Assembly (NCBI RefSeq): GCF_021278025.1
Contig: NZ_JAIBHJ010000030.1
Span: 1 to 43,816, forward strand
DNA: 43,816 nt
Direction: 5' to 3'
Origin: Motilimonas sp. E26
GTDB taxonomy: Bacteria; Pseudomonadota; Gammaproteobacteria; Enterobacterales; CBDFNC01
Position 1 is the first letter of the stretch. Each line of letters starts with the position of its first letter. Position numbers and translations under genes: made by a program. Under the pieces are notes generated by a model that did not search any database, was not told where the DNA came from, and worked only from the letters and a program-made list of their open reading frames with translations. Shown here in pieces: positions 34,687 to 43,816 of this stretch.

Positions 34687-37479
34687 TTATGAAGTGGTTC
34701 GCAGATTAGCATCTATCATTGCTCGTAAAGCTTGAACTTCTATCCGCATAGAAGCTTCCATTTCGGTTAACGACAATTCATCTAGCACTCGCTTAGCCTT
34801 ACCATAATCATTGTTACCATAATATGCTTGGGCCAAATGTAATAACATGCTTTTCTCCCTTGATGCCTCAGGAATACTTTCTAATAACACAATCGCTTCA
34901 GGGTAACGGGATTGCGCGACCAGCAGTGCGCTATAAGTATCCAGCACTTTGTGATGATTTGGGTGATGCTGATAAGCAGTTTCAATCAAGCTTAAGCCTT
35001 CAGCTATCTTGCCATTTTGATAGCTCAGCCAAGCAAGATTATTCAACGCGATGACATCGTTTGGTTGTAAAGTAATAATATAACGCCAAGTTGACTGTGC
35101 TTGTTTAATCTTGCCTAAATGCCACAGTAACTGGGCCTGTGTTTGTAGTAACACCAAGTCTTTCGGAAATTGCTTTAAACCCAACTCTAGTGTTAACAAG
35201 GCTTTGTCCGGTTGGCGATTGCGATAAATATGCACTAAGTCGAGCACTTCTTGCCGCTCAAACTGTTGCTGCATTCGCTGCTCTAGTAGCTGCTCCGCTG
35301 TTTGACTTTCTCCCCTCGCTAATGTGAGCTGTAGCAGTAAATGATTAAACGTGGCGGCTTGATTTGGAAAGTTCATTTTAGCGTGTCTTAACGCAATCTT
35401 AGCCTGAGACCAACGCTGTTGCTGAATCAACAATCGAACATATAGAGCCTGATAGGCGGAGCTGTCCAGCAAAGGGTATTGCTCTAAAACAGCTAATAGC
35501 TCGGCATATTGATTTTGCATTAACATGACTTGTGCCAAAGGAAGTAATGTTGCCTCTGTTAGCCCTTGCGCGCTTAGCAAATTCATTAAGCTTTGCTCGG
35601 CCTGCGACCAATGCTGCAAATGCTGATGGCTCATGGCGACCAAAAATTGCCATGTTTGACTTAGTTTCTCTTGGTTTGGCATCTCCATTAATAAAGTTAA
35701 TGCAGCATCAGGTTGCTGATGGAGAAGATATAAACGCGCTAACAATAACCGATTAGCAACTGACAGCGACACTGGTGATTGTTGTGACAGCCGCTCTATC
35801 GCAAGGTCGATTTGATGATTTTTTAGATCGATTAACGTCGCCAACTTTAGCCCTTGCTGAGAATCAGGCTGCAGCTGGAGTAATTGCTCGATGGTGGCTC
35901 GAGCGGCCATGATATTGCCTTGAAAAAACTGCGTGCGAGCCGAAAGGTATAATAAGCCTGTGGCGTTAGGCCGCTCTGATAAGGCACGCTGTAGCAATTG
36001 TAATGCGGAATCCCATTGCTGCTGCTTAAGTAATAGGACAGTTTGCATTTGATAGCTTAACTCTCTAGTTTCTGGGGTATTAAATAGGCTCAAAGCAAGC
36101 CGTTCTGCTTGAAGCCATTTTTCCGCTGTGAGGTAAGCATTAAATAGCAACACTTGGCCGCTGCTAGCCTCGCTGTCATTAGCATCATTTAGCGCCACTT
36201 CAAGAGAAGCAATACCAGCCTCAAGATCACCGGACAATAACTGAATAATACCGGTATTTAATTCACCTGAGCCACCAGCCTCAACCATACGTTGCGCTTT
36301 GTGTAATAGACGCTGACTCATTTCAACTTGCCCATGCTGCTGTAGGCCAGAAGAGAGCGAAAGGAGTAAAGGCAATTGATTAACATCATGCCAGTTAGCA
36401 GCATTAGCAACCTCAGCGGATTGCTCAACTTGCCCTAATTTTAATAAAACATCAGCCATCAATTGTTGCACTATATGCTCGCTCGGTAGCTGCGCCGCCG
36501 TGCGAGCAAACTGGCTGTACGCTTGCTCCCAATTAGACAAATAATAATGACTAATGCCACTAATCAATCTTGCACCATAATGTTCCTGAATTAGAAGCAG
36601 CTTATCTGTTAGCGCAATCGCTTGAGTAAAGTTTTTATGCTGCAAGGCTAAATATGCCTGATTAAAGATATGCTGTGGTTGCTTGTTATCTAAGTCTTCA
36701 ACTTGATTAATATAGTGCTCAGCTAACTCGAGATCCCCCATAGCAAAGGCAACATCAACGGCTAGCAGATAGTAACTAACACGAGTTGGAGAAAGAGCTA
36801 GCAAGCTCACTAGAGTCTTAGCGCTGTCATCATATTGCTTTAATGAATAGAGGGTTTTAGCCTGCAACCATAAACTTCGTTGATCGATTGGGTTTAACGC
36901 TAACGCTTTTTCTAGCCAGGGTTGTGCCTGCTCTAATTTGCGCTGGGCCAACCAATAATAAGCTTGCGCTAAGCAAAATTCACGCGAGCTAGGCGCGATC
37001 TGAGATAAGGTTTCAAGATACCTTTCAACATCAGCTAGTGGGTCTAACACCAAAGCCGCTTCTATTTTTAACATAAGCAGCTCTGCTTGCTCCTTATAAG
37101 GCGCTTGGGCGTTAACTGGAAGATGTAAAATATCGGCGTACTTTCCTTGCCAGCTATATGCTTGTGCGAGCGGGGGGAGTGCTGCAGTGAGGCCCAGGGC
37201 TTTCGCCATACGCAGCTCTTTTATTGCATTATCAAGTTGAAATTGCCGTAAGTATAATTTTCCCAATTGCAGCCGAACAGATCCTTGCTTACCATCTTGC
37301 TGAATACTTTGCTTTAAATGATAAGCCGCAGCAGTCCAATCTTGTTGTTGCAAATACTGTTCAGCGAGAGCCTTATGTTCCGCTGTGGATGGCCCGCCGC
37401 AAGCACTAAGCAATAGCGCGCCGAGGCACAGGGAACAATGAAAAAAGACAATGCTTGCTACTTTTAATAAATAGCGCAC
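34687..37479 (-). CDS. prsT: PEP-CTERM system TPR-repeat lipoprotein, second copy
   Basis: 930 residues, a paralogue of the gene at 27920-30721 with the same build: signal, lipobox LLLSAC near residue 27, then tetratricopeptide-like repeats all along, with the recognisable DVIALNNLAWLSYQNGKIAEGLSLIETAY near the end that matches the first copy's ENNLAWLYQKQGKTDLALGHAETAH. Start is GTG, with an AAGG 8 bases upstream. It follows the rubredoxin gene by 5 bases. Two different PrsT proteins in one locus is not usual and could mean division of labour. Confidence 0.85.
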   Translation of the reverse strand: MRYLLKVASIVFFHCSLCLGALLLSACGGPSTAEHKALAEQYLQQQDWTAAAYHLKQSIQQDGKQGSVRLQLGKLYLRQFQLDNAIKELRMAKALGLTAALPPLAQAYSWQGKYADILHLPVNAQAPYKEQAELLMLKIEAALVLDPLADVERYLETLSQIAPSSREFCLAQAYYWLAQRKLEQAQPWLEKALALNPIDQRSLWLQAKTLYSLKQYDDSAKTLVSLLALSPTRVSYYLLAVDVAFAMGDLELAEHYINQVEDLDNKQPQHIFNQAYLALQHKNFTQAIALTDKLLLIQEHYGARLISGISHYYLSNWEQAYSQFARTAAQLPSEHIVQQLMADVLLKLGQVEQSAEVANAANWHDVNQLPLLLSLSSGLQQHGQVEMSQRLLHKAQRMVEAGGSGELNTGIIQLLSGDLEAGIASLEVALNDANDSEASSGQVLLFNAYLTAEKWLQAERLALSLFNTPETRELSYQMQTVLLLKQQQWDSALQLLQRALSERPNATGLLYLSARTQFFQGNIMAARATIEQLLQLQPDSQQGLKLATLIDLKNHQIDLAIERLSQQSPVSLSVANRLLLARLYLLHQQPDAALTLLMEMPNQEKLSQTWQFLVAMSHQHLQHWSQAEQSLMNLLSAQGLTEATLLPLAQVMLMQNQYAELLAVLEQYPLLDSSAYQALYVRLLIQQQRWSQAKIALRHAKMNFPNQAATFNHLLLQLTLARGESQTAEQLLEQRMQQQFERQEVLDLVHIYRNRQPDKALLTLELGLKQFPKDLVLLQTQAQLLWHLGKIKQAQSTWRYIITLQPNDVIALNNLAWLSYQNGKIAEGLSLIETAYQHHPNHHKVLDTYSALLVAQSRYPEAIVLLESIPEASREKSMLLHLAQAYYGNNDYGKAKRVLDELSLTEMEASMRIEVQALRAMIDANLRTTS

Positions 37480-37484
37480 GCTCT

Positions 37485-37652
37485 TTACCTTATCGGCTGC
37501 ATATCAAAGCTGGCCTTATCTGCACCACAATCAGGGCAGGTCCAGTCTTCAGGAACGTCAGACCACAAAGTTTCTGCAGGGATCCCTTCTTCTGGTAATC
37601 CCTTTAGTTCGTCATAAATAAATCCACAAATCTGACAACGCCATCGCCGCAT
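37485..37652 (-). CDS. Rubredoxin
   Basis: 55 residues, a complete small rubredoxin. The iron site is intact: CxxC at Cys6 and Cys9 (CQICGFIYDE) and CPDC at Cys39 and Cys42 (WTCPDCGADK). It carries single electrons between redox partners in the cytoplasm. I start at the ATG at 37652 because GGAG lies 6 bases before it and other rubredoxins begin with M-x-x-W-x-C; an in-frame ATG at 37664 is less likely. The prsT copy begins 5 bases after its stop, so the two should be cotranscribed. Partner enzyme not visible, although the flavoenzyme of this locus is a possibility. Confidence 0.92.
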   Translation of the reverse strand: MRRWRCQICGFIYDELKGLPEEGIPAETLWSDVPEDWTCPDCGADKASFDMQPIR

Positions 37653-37730
37653 TCTTTTCTCCATAATGACTGGTATCGTCTCTACCGTTTTAGAAAGGAT
37701 ACGCTAAGCATAGCTGGCAAATTTACAGAT

Positions 37731-37762
37731 ATAAAAAAAGCCGCATAATGCGGCTTAAAAAA
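37731..37762 (-). terminator. Intrinsic terminator of metH
   Basis: On the minus strand AAGCCGCATTATGCGGCTT followed by T7. It begins just after the metH stop and is symmetric enough to work for rubredoxin-side transcripts too. Confidence 0.9.
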
Positions 37763-37787
37763 TGATATCAACTTGATTTAGTCATAC

Positions 37788-40700
37788 TTATGCATCAGGG
37801 TTATAGCCCAAATTAGGCCCTAACCAGCGCTCAGCTTCAACCAGTGTCATGCCTTTGCGCTTGGCATAGTCTTCAACTTGATCTTGCTGAATTTGCGCCA
37901 CCGCAAAATACTTACTCTCTGGGTGCGAGAAATACCAACCCGACACGGCAGCCCCCGGCCACATAGCATAGCTTTCTGTCAGCTTCATACCGATCTCTGC
38001 TTCAACATTAAGCAGCTTCCAAATCTCGCCCTTTTCGGTATGCTCAGGGCAAGCAGGATAGCCCGGCGCAGGACGGATACCTTGATATTTTTCACGAATT
38101 AAATCGTCGTTATCTAAGTTTTCATCCGGAGCATAAGCCCAAATTTCTTTACGCACCTTTTTATGCAGTAGCTCAGCAAAGCCTTCAGCTAAACGATCGC
38201 ATACCGCCGACATCATAATGGCGTTGTAGTCGTCGTGATTGGCTTTATATGCCTCGATTAAGTCAGATTCACCAATACCACCGGTTACTGCAAAGGCGCC
38301 AATGTAATCGGCTTTACCTGAAGTTTTCGGCGCAACAAAATCGGACAAACAGTTGTTGGCGTAACCTTTGCCTTTCTGTGTTTGCTGACGTAAGCCGCGT
38401 AAATGCGTTAGCACTTCTGAACGCGATTCATCGGTGTACACTTCTAAATCATCGCCAACGCGGTTAGCTGGGAAGATGCCAATAATCCCCGCAGCTTGCA
38501 CTTTGCCTGAGGCTTCAAGCTCATCAAGCATGTCATTAGCGTCTTTGAACAGACGTTTAGCCTCTTCACCAACAATTTCGTCGTTGAGAATACGTGGATA
38601 TTTCCCCGCAAGAGACCAAGTCAGGAAGAACGGCGTCCAGTCGATATATTCGCGAATCTCTTTAATTGAGTAATTCTCAAACTTATGTACGCCCGGCTTT
38701 AATGGCGCTGGGGGTGTGTAATTTTCCCAATCGAGTTGTAAGCCATTGGCGCGTGCAGCTTCTAACGTCACTGGTGGTGTACGCGGCTTTTTACGGGCGT
38801 GTTGTTCACGCACTGTTTCATAGTCTTTATTCAAACGCTCAATAAAGGCAGGTTTGCCATCTTCACTAAGTAAGGTTTGACACACACCGACAGCACGTGA
38901 AGCGTTTGACACATAAACTACTGGCTGGTCGTAATTTTGTTCAATTTTTACTGCAGTATGCGCCTTTGATGTAGTGGCACCGCCGATCAACAATGGAATA
39001 GTAAAGCCTTGACGTTGCATTTCTTTAGCCACGTAGACCATTTCATCAAGCGATGGCGTGATCAGGCCAGATAGGCCTATTAAGTCGGCGTTTTCTTCTT
39101 TGGCCACCTTTAAGATTTTATCGCACGACACCATCACACCCAGATCGATAATTTCGTAGTTGTTACATTGCAGTACCACACCAACGATATTTTTACCTAT
39201 GTCGTGAACGTCACCTTTTACCGTCGCCATGACCACTTTACCAGCGGTTTGCGTCCCTTCGCCTTTTTCGGCTTCAATGTAAGGCTGTAAATAAGCTACA
39301 GCGCGTTTCATTACCCGCGCCGATTTAACCACTTGTGGTAAGAACATTTTACCGGCGCCAAACAAGTCACCCACCACGTTCATGCCATCCATTAATGGCC
39401 CTTCAATCACGTGAAGTGGACGTGCTGCTGCCGCACGCGCCTCTTCGGTGTCGTCTTCAATAAATTCCGTGATACCTTTGACTAACGCATGTTCTAAACG
39501 TTTATTTACCGGCCAGCTGCGCCACTCGGCAACTTTTGGGTCTTCTGCTTCGGCATCGGTACCGGCATATTTTGCCGCAATATCCAATAGCTCTTCCGTA
39601 GCACCTGGGTGAGTGTTCAGTACTACGGCTTCTACTTTCTCTTTTAGCTCTGCAGGGATGTCATCGTAAATAGCCAGTTGGCCCGCATTAACGATCCCCA
39701 TGTCCATGCCATTTTTAATACAGTAGTATAAAAACACGGCATGAATAGCTTCACGCACCGGGTTGTTGCCACGGAACGAGAAAGATACGTTAGACACGCC
39801 ACCCGAAATCATCGCATGGGGTAGGTTTTCTTTAATGTCTTTAACCGCGTTAATAAAATCAACGGCGTAGTTATTATGTTCTTCAATACCGGTGGCAACA
39901 GCAAAAATGTTGGGGTCGAAAATAATGTCTTCAGGTGGAAAGCCGACTTCATCAACCAAAATTCGATATGATTTTTCACAAATTTCAAATTTACGCTCAC
40001 GAGTATCAGCTTGGCCTAATTCATCAAATGCCATTACGATCACGGCGGCACCATAACGGCGGATCAACTTAGCTTGGTTGATAAAGTTTTCTTTACCTTC
40101 CTTCATGCTGATGGAGTTAACGATACCTTTACCTTGCACACATTTCAGGCCTGCTTCTAAGATCTCCCATTTCGATGAGTCAATCATGATTGGTACTTTA
40201 GAAATGTCTGGCTCGGTAGCACAAAGGTGGAGGAATTTTTCCATGCAGTGCAGCGAATCCAACATGCCTTCATCCATGTTGATATCGATGATCTGTGCGC
40301 CAGCCTCTACCTGTTGCTGTGCAACCTCTAATGCAACGTCGTATTGTTCTTCTTTAATTAGACGCTTAAAACGGGCGGAGCCGGTCACGTTGGTACGCTC
40401 ACCAACGTTCTGAAATAAAGTATCTGCGTTGATGTTAAGTGGCTCAAGACCACTTAAGCGACATGCCACTTCAATAGTAGGCAGTACGCGCGGCTTGACA
40501 CCTTCCACAGCATCAGCCATGGCTTTAATATGCGCCGGAGTAGTACCACAACAGCCACCTACTAAGTTTAAGAAACCTTGTTCCGCCCATTCTTTAATGT
40601 GCTCTGCCATTTCCTGAGCATCTAGGTCATATTCACCAAAGGCATTGGGCAAGCCTGCATTCGGATGAGCAGAAACATAGGTTTCACAAATGCGTGATAG

Positions 40701-41480
40701 CTCTTGTACATAGGTGCGCAGTTCATCTGGGCCCAGTGCACAGTTCAAGCCAAAGGAAAGTGGTTTTACATGACGCATGGAGTTGTAGAACGCTTCGGTG
40801 GTTTGACCCGATAAGGTACGGCCAGAGGCGTCGGTGATAGTGCCCGAAATCATCACGGGTAAAATGATGCCCATTTCTTCAAATACTGTTTCTACAGCAA
40901 AAGAAGCGGCTTTAGCATTCAAGGTATCGAAGATGGTTTCAATCAAGATGATGTCAGCACCACCCTCAATTAACGCCTTGGTTGATTCTCTATAGGCTTC
41001 AACTAGCTGGTCAAATGTGACGTTGCGGAAACTGGGATCATTTACATCGGGTGAAATAGAAGCGGTACGGTTAGTTGGACCTAATACACCAGCAACAAAG
41101 CGTGGGTTAGTCGGATCTTCTGCCGTTTTTTCATCTGCGACACGACGCGCAATTTTCGCTGCTTCGAAGTTGATTTCAGCAGACAAAGATTCCATTTCGT
41201 AATCCGCCATCGCAATCGTAGTGGCGTTGAATGTATTCGTTTCAAGAATGTGCGCACCGGCATCCAAATAAGCCTTGTGAATATCAGCAATCATTTGTGG
41301 CTGGCTTAGTACAAGTAAATCATTGTTACCTTTGACATCACAATGCCAATCGGCAAAGCGCTCACCACGATAATCGGCTTCTTCCAGCTTATATGACTGG
41401 ATTTCCGTGCCCATACCGCCATCAATTAACAAGATGCGTTTTGCTAATTGAGCTTCCAATAACTGCTTTTTGTTTTCCAT
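37788..41480 (-). CDS. metH: Cobalamin-dependent methionine synthase
   Basis: 1230 residues, the full four-module length. It moves a methyl from methyltetrahydrofolate through cobalamin to homocysteine. In order: homocysteine module with zinc ligands in FGLNCALG and [11 protein letters not shown]; pterin module with [14 protein letters not shown]; the cap and B12 domain with [20 protein letters not shown] and the cobalamin His in [13 protein letters not shown]; and the reactivation (SAM) domain with [14 protein letters not shown]-like residues and [16 protein letters not shown]. Start at the ATG at 41480 matches the family; a TTG at 41507 is a poor alternative. It lies 132 bases after metA on the same strand. 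cobD and cbiB of cofactor synthesis are also in the window. No B12 riboswitch is visible upstream. Confidence 0.97.
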   Translation of the reverse strand: MENKKQLLEAQLAKRILLIDGGMGTEIQSYKLEEADYRGERFADWHCDVKGNNDLLVLSQPQMIADIHKAYLDAGAHILETNTFNATTIAMADYEMESLSAEINFEAAKIARRVADEKTAEDPTNPRFVAGVLGPTNRTASISPDVNDPSFRNVTFDQLVEAYRESTKALIEGGADIILIETIFDTLNAKAASFAVETVFEEMGIILPVMISGTITDASGRTLSGQTTEAFYNSMRHVKPLSFGLNCALGPDELRTYVQELSRICETYVSAHPNAGLPNAFGEYDLDAQEMAEHIKEWAEQGFLNLVGGCCGTTPAHIKAMADAVEGVKPRVLPTIEVACRLSGLEPLNINADTLFQNVGERTNVTGSARFKRLIKEEQYDVALEVAQQQVEAGAQIIDINMDEGMLDSLHCMEKFLHLCATEPDISKVPIMIDSSKWEILEAGLKCVQGKGIVNSISMKEGKENFINQAKLIRRYGAAVIVMAFDELGQADTRERKFEICEKSYRILVDEVGFPPEDIIFDPNIFAVATGIEEHNNYAVDFINAVKDIKENLPHAMISGGVSNVSFSFRGNNPVREAIHAVFLYYCIKNGMDMGIVNAGQLAIYDDIPAELKEKVEAVVLNTHPGATEELLDIAAKYAGTDAEAEDPKVAEWRSWPVNKRLEHALVKGITEFIEDDTEEARAAAARPLHVIEGPLMDGMNVVGDLFGAGKMFLPQVVKSARVMKRAVAYLQPYIEAEKGEGTQTAGKVVMATVKGDVHDIGKNIVGVVLQCNNYEIIDLGVMVSCDKILKVAKEENADLIGLSGLITPSLDEMVYVAKEMQRQGFTIPLLIGGATTSKAHTAVKIEQNYDQPVVYVSNASRAVGVCQTLLSEDGKPAFIERLNKDYETVREQHARKKPRTPPVTLEAARANGLQLDWENYTPPAPLKPGVHKFENYSIKEIREYIDWTPFFLTWSLAGKYPRILNDEIVGEEAKRLFKDANDMLDELEASGKVQAAGIIGIFPANRVGDDLEVYTDESRSEVLTHLRGLRQQTQKGKGYANNCLSDFVAPKTSGKADYIGAFAVTGGIGESDLIEAYKANHDDYNAIMMSAVCDRLAEGFAELLHKKVRKEIWAYAPDENLDNDDLIREKYQGIRPAPGYPACPEHTEKGEIWKLLNVEAEIGMKLTESYAMWPGAAVSGWYFSHPESKYFAVAQIQQDQVEDYAKRKGMTLVEAERWLGPNLGYNPDA

Positions 41481-41612
41481 TGCTTCTACTGCCTGTAACG
41501 CGCACAAAATTTACGCGAGTTTATCATATTTTGGACTGAGATAGACGTTACGATAACCTTAGTTATAACGATTAAATCAGTAGCTTTATTCTATTTGCTA
41601 CGCTGGCAACTA

Positions 41613-42539
41613 TTATTCTGTACGGCCAAGCTGATCTAAATCATACGGCGTTTGTTGATAGACGCAGTAATTTAACCAGTTGCTGTACAAAAGGTTGCCG
41701 TGGCTACGCCAACTGGCTCTGGGCACTTGGGTTTGATCATTATTCGGGTAATAGTTAATCGGGATTTGCGGCGCTAATCCTTCATTCTGATCACGAATGT
41801 ATTCTTGGTGCAAAGTGTCATAGTCATACTCGGGATGGCCGGTAATATAGACTTGTCGACAATCAGTGGTGGCGGCCAGATAAACGCCCGCTTCTGCGGA
41901 GTTGGCAAAAACATTCAAATCAGTTTGCGCCATTATTTCTTCTGGACAGAACTTGGCATAGCGCGATAAAGGCGCCTGAAAGAAGTCATCAAAACCTCGC
42001 ACCAGTGGATGCTGCTGATTAAAAGTTTGGTGCTCAAAAACACCGGAATGCTTTTGCTCATGACTTTGTTTTTTCAGCCCATATATCACATTTAGCGCAG
42101 CTTGTGCTGCCCAACATAGGAATAGTGTAGAAGTGACGTTATGCTTAGACCACTCCACTATTTCTACAAATTTATCCCAGTAATAGACATCTTCAAACGG
42201 TACCGTACCTAACGGCGCCCCCGTAATGATAAAGCCATCCCATTTTTGCGATTTAACTCGATCAAAGTCTTGGTAGAACTCATCTAAATGCTCTTTAGGG
42301 GTATTTTTTGAAGCTCGCGCATCGACTCGGACTAATTCGATATCTACCTGCAATGGTGTATTTGACAGCAACCGCATTAGTTGTGTTTCGGTCTCAATCT
42401 TTTTCGGCATCAAGTTTAAGATCAATACCTTAAGGGGCCTTATATCTTGATGCATCGCTTTTGATTCAGGCATCACAAAGATATTTTCAGATCTTAACAC
42501 GTCAACAGCTGGCAAGGCGTCAGGAATACGGATGGGCAT
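41613..42539 (-). CDS. metA: Homoserine O-acyltransferase MetA
   Basis: 308 residues. MetA activates the homoserine hydroxyl (in most gammaproteobacteria with succinyl-CoA) in the first step of methionine synthesis. The catalytic cysteine is Cys142 ([13 protein letters not shown]) and the His/Glu pair is in [10 protein letters not shown]. The N-terminus [15 protein letters not shown] and [14 protein letters not shown] are family signatures. I start at the ATG at 42539 with GGAG 6 bases upstream; an in-frame ATG at 42551 lies inside the operator region. Some MetA enzymes use acetyl-CoA, so the acyl donor is a family inference. Confidence 0.96.
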   Translation of the reverse strand: MPIRIPDALPAVDVLRSENIFVMPESKAMHQDIRPLKVLILNLMPKKIETETQLMRLLSNTPLQVDIELVRVDARASKNTPKEHLDEFYQDFDRVKSQKWDGFIITGAPLGTVPFEDVYYWDKFVEIVEWSKHNVTSTLFLCWAAQAALNVIYGLKKQSHEQKHSGVFEHQTFNQQHPLVRGFDDFFQAPLSRYAKFCPEEIMAQTDLNVFANSAEAGVYLAATTDCRQVYITGHPEYDYDTLHQEYIRDQNEGLAPQIPINYYPNNDQTQVPRASWRSHGNLLYSNWLNYCVYQQTPYDLDQLGRTE

Positions 42540-42551
42540 GATTATCTCCAA

Positions 42552-42575
42552 AAATGTCTAGACTTCCAGAAGTCT
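42552..42575 (-). promoter_or_regulatory. MetJ operator of metA: three tandem met boxes
   Basis: On the minus strand three adjacent 8-mers match AGACGTCT at 7, 6 and 6 of 8 positions: AGACTTCT, then GGAAGTCT, then AGACATTT. MetJ binds two or more adjacent met boxes as dimers and represses with S-adenosylmethionine. The first box overlaps the -10 of the promoter given next. Confidence 0.8.
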
Positions 42576-42599
42576 ACATAAAAGAAGTTAGCTTGTCAG
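42571..42599 (-). promoter_or_regulatory. Promoter of metA
   Basis: CTGACA (-35) and TAGACT (-10) with a 17-base spacer on the minus strand. The -10 shares five bases with the first met box, so bound MetJ would block polymerase directly. Confidence 0.6.
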
Positions 42600-42653
42600 C
42601 TAGGACTTGCGATATGCTAAAGTTATAAGACTCTCTTTAATGCCAAGGATGAT

Positions 42654-43816
42654 ATGGCCGAACTAAAAATATCGGTGAATCGATTACAACTCGGTAATTA
42701 TGTGAAGTTACCTGTTAACTGGGGTAATCACCCATTTTTATTCAGTAGTTTTAAGATTAAGTCGCAAGATCAAATTGATGTGATCCGCAACTTAGGGCTT
42801 AAGCATGTCACTATCGTGCCCGAAAAATCAGATAACCTACCCTTAGCAGCCAACACACCTATTGTGACCCTGTCTCATGAAGAAGAAGATGCGGTACTCG
42901 CGTTGCAAAAGCAACTGTGGCAAGACAAGCAAGAACGCATTGAAGAACTGAAAAACTATCGTCGGCAATTACAAAAATGCGAAAAAGAGTTTACTCAGAG
43001 TATGTCTCAAGTCAGATCTGTGATGGGGAAGATACTTAGCCGACCACTCAATGCAATTAGTGATGCGGTAGAATTAATTGATACAATGGCAGAATCCTTG
43101 ATGAAAGCGGAAAATACCGTATTACATTTAATGGGAGAATCCAAAGAAACAGAGGCGCTCTATTACCATTCTTTAAATGTGAGTGTGCTTAGCATGATGC
43201 TCGGCAAAGCCTCAGGTTGCACCTTAGAAGAAATAAAAATGCTTGGCTTAGGCTCTTTGTTTCATGATATCGGCACCATTAAACTACCATCGAAAATCGT
43301 TCGCAGAGCGTCGCCACTAAGTAACGCGGAAGAAAACCTTTATAAAATGCATTGTAAATACGCAATTGATTTACTGCAGCTCATTGAGGAGTTTCCCGAA
43401 CAGGCTAAAACTATCATATTACAGCATCATGAATGTGCCGACGGCAGTGGCTATCCTGCAGGACTAAAGCTTAATGAAATTGATCAGTTGGCTCAAATTG
43501 TAGCAGTAGTAAATCGCTATGATAATATCTGCCACCCTACCAATATTAAACATGCCAAAATCCCCTACCAAGCGCTCTCTATTCTCTTTAAGCAACAAGC
43601 AAAACAGTTTAACAAAGACTATTTGGGTCGATTAATTAAACTATTAGGTATTTATCCGCCAGGCAGTGTAGTACAACTATCTAGCGAGCAAATAGGCATG
43701 GTGATGTCAGTTGCATCTGACCGTTTATTATTTCCTAAAGTGTTGGTATTTGATCCCGCAGTGCCAAGAACAGAAGCACCAATTATCGACCTCGAAGAAG
43801 CAGGGCTGACCATCGA
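42654..43816 (+). CDS. HD-GYP domain cyclic-di-GMP phosphodiesterase, C-terminus cut
   Basis: At least 387 residues; the frame is still open at the window's right edge. The HD-GYP core is present: His172 in YYHSLNVSVLS, His204-Asp205 in LFHDIGTIKLPS, and HHECADGSGYPAG near 258-270 as the GYP motif. It should break cyclic di-GMP to pGpG or GMP. The N-terminal part (MAELKISVNRLQLGNYVKLPVNWGNHPF) resembles the DUF3391 region found with this domain, followed by a coiled-coil stretch of charged residues at about 82-120. AAGGA lies 4 bases upstream of the ATG. Divergent from metA. Confidence 0.9.
   Translation, partial: MAELKISVNRLQLGNYVKLPVNWGNHPFLFSSFKIKSQDQIDVIRNLGLKHVTIVPEKSDNLPLAANTPIVTLSHEEEDAVLALQKQLWQDKQERIEELKNYRRQLQKCEKEFTQSMSQVRSVMGKILSRPLNAISDAVELIDTMAESLMKAENTVLHLMGESKETEALYYHSLNVSVLSMMLGKASGCTLEEIKMLGLGSLFHDIGTIKLPSKIVRRASPLSNAEENLYKMHCKYAIDLLQLIEEFPEQAKTIILQHHECADGSGYPAGLKLNEIDQLAQIVAVVNRYDNICHPTNIKHAKIPYQALSILFKQQAKQFNKDYLGRLIKLLGIYPPGSVVQLSSEQIGMVMSVASDRLLFPKVLVFDPAVPRTEAPIIDLEEAGLTI

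Noticed and set aside
35399-35653. Frames opposite and within the second prsT gene
   Set aside because: Many short frames arise because of its repetitive Leu/Ala/Gln codons; none shows a ribosome site or protein family pattern.
41481-41612. Possible cobalamin riboswitch or met boxes before metH
   Set aside because: The 132 bases hold no recognisable B12-box and only one weak met-box half; the MetJ site is before metA instead.

Overview
This looks like a chromosomal window from a marine-type gammaproteobacterium of the Alteromonadales/Vibrionales kind. The evidence is gene content: ilvY and ilvC diverge with a long class II ketol-acid reductoisomerase, pyrB and pyrI overlap, metA and metH sit together behind a MetJ-type operator, csdA/csdE lie near tcdA, and there are acuI, dgkA-eptA and several GGDEF/HD-GYP signalling proteins. 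I cannot name the genus. I see no prophage, insertion sequence, CRISPR array, rRNA or tRNA.

Layout. Positions 1-1289: two lipoprotein genes on the minus strand, the second cut by the window edge and MalM-like. 1866-4730: ogt and a lipoprotein form of cpdB with a candidate Pho box. 4956-8746: ubiK, an AAC(3)-fold acetyltransferase, and ilvY diverging from ilvC. 8978-11994: a solute-binding protein and the overlapping dgkA-eptA pair. 12279-15933: tcdA, a toxin-like gene remnant, an Imm49-type immunity gene, then csdE-csdA on the other strand. 16067-19441: acuI, a retropepsin-like protein with a PDZ-like end, and a diguanylate cyclase. 19627-23385: a DUF2064-like protein, dacB, and an ECF sigma/anti-sigma/small membrane protein operon. 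23532-25721: pyrBI and an Lrp-type regulator. 25813-27843: cobD and cbiB.

27920-37652 is the accessory core: a PEP-CTERM/exosortase satellite locus. It holds two paralogous PrsT-type TPR lipoproteins, a rubredoxin too short to be obvious, a PEP-CTERM cargo protein behind a sigma-54-like promoter, an exosortase-associated acyltransferase and a VAO/4-cresol-dehydrogenase-type flavoenzyme. The exosortase itself is not in the window. 37788-42539 holds metH and metA, and an HD-GYP protein runs off the right edge.

The least expected signals are: (1) a dispersed structured repeat, four copies, each in the gap between convergent genes, whose central hairpin keeps pairing while its bases change; (2) a 69-codon ORF directly after tcdA whose stop overlaps the start of the Imm49-type gene, as expected for a toxin tail and its immunity gene placed between parts of the CSD sulfur system; (3) a sigma-54 promoter on the PEP-CTERM cargo gene; (4) the pairing of a FeeM-like acyltransferase with a para-phenol-type flavoenzyme. 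All family assignments come from reading motifs; no database search was possible.
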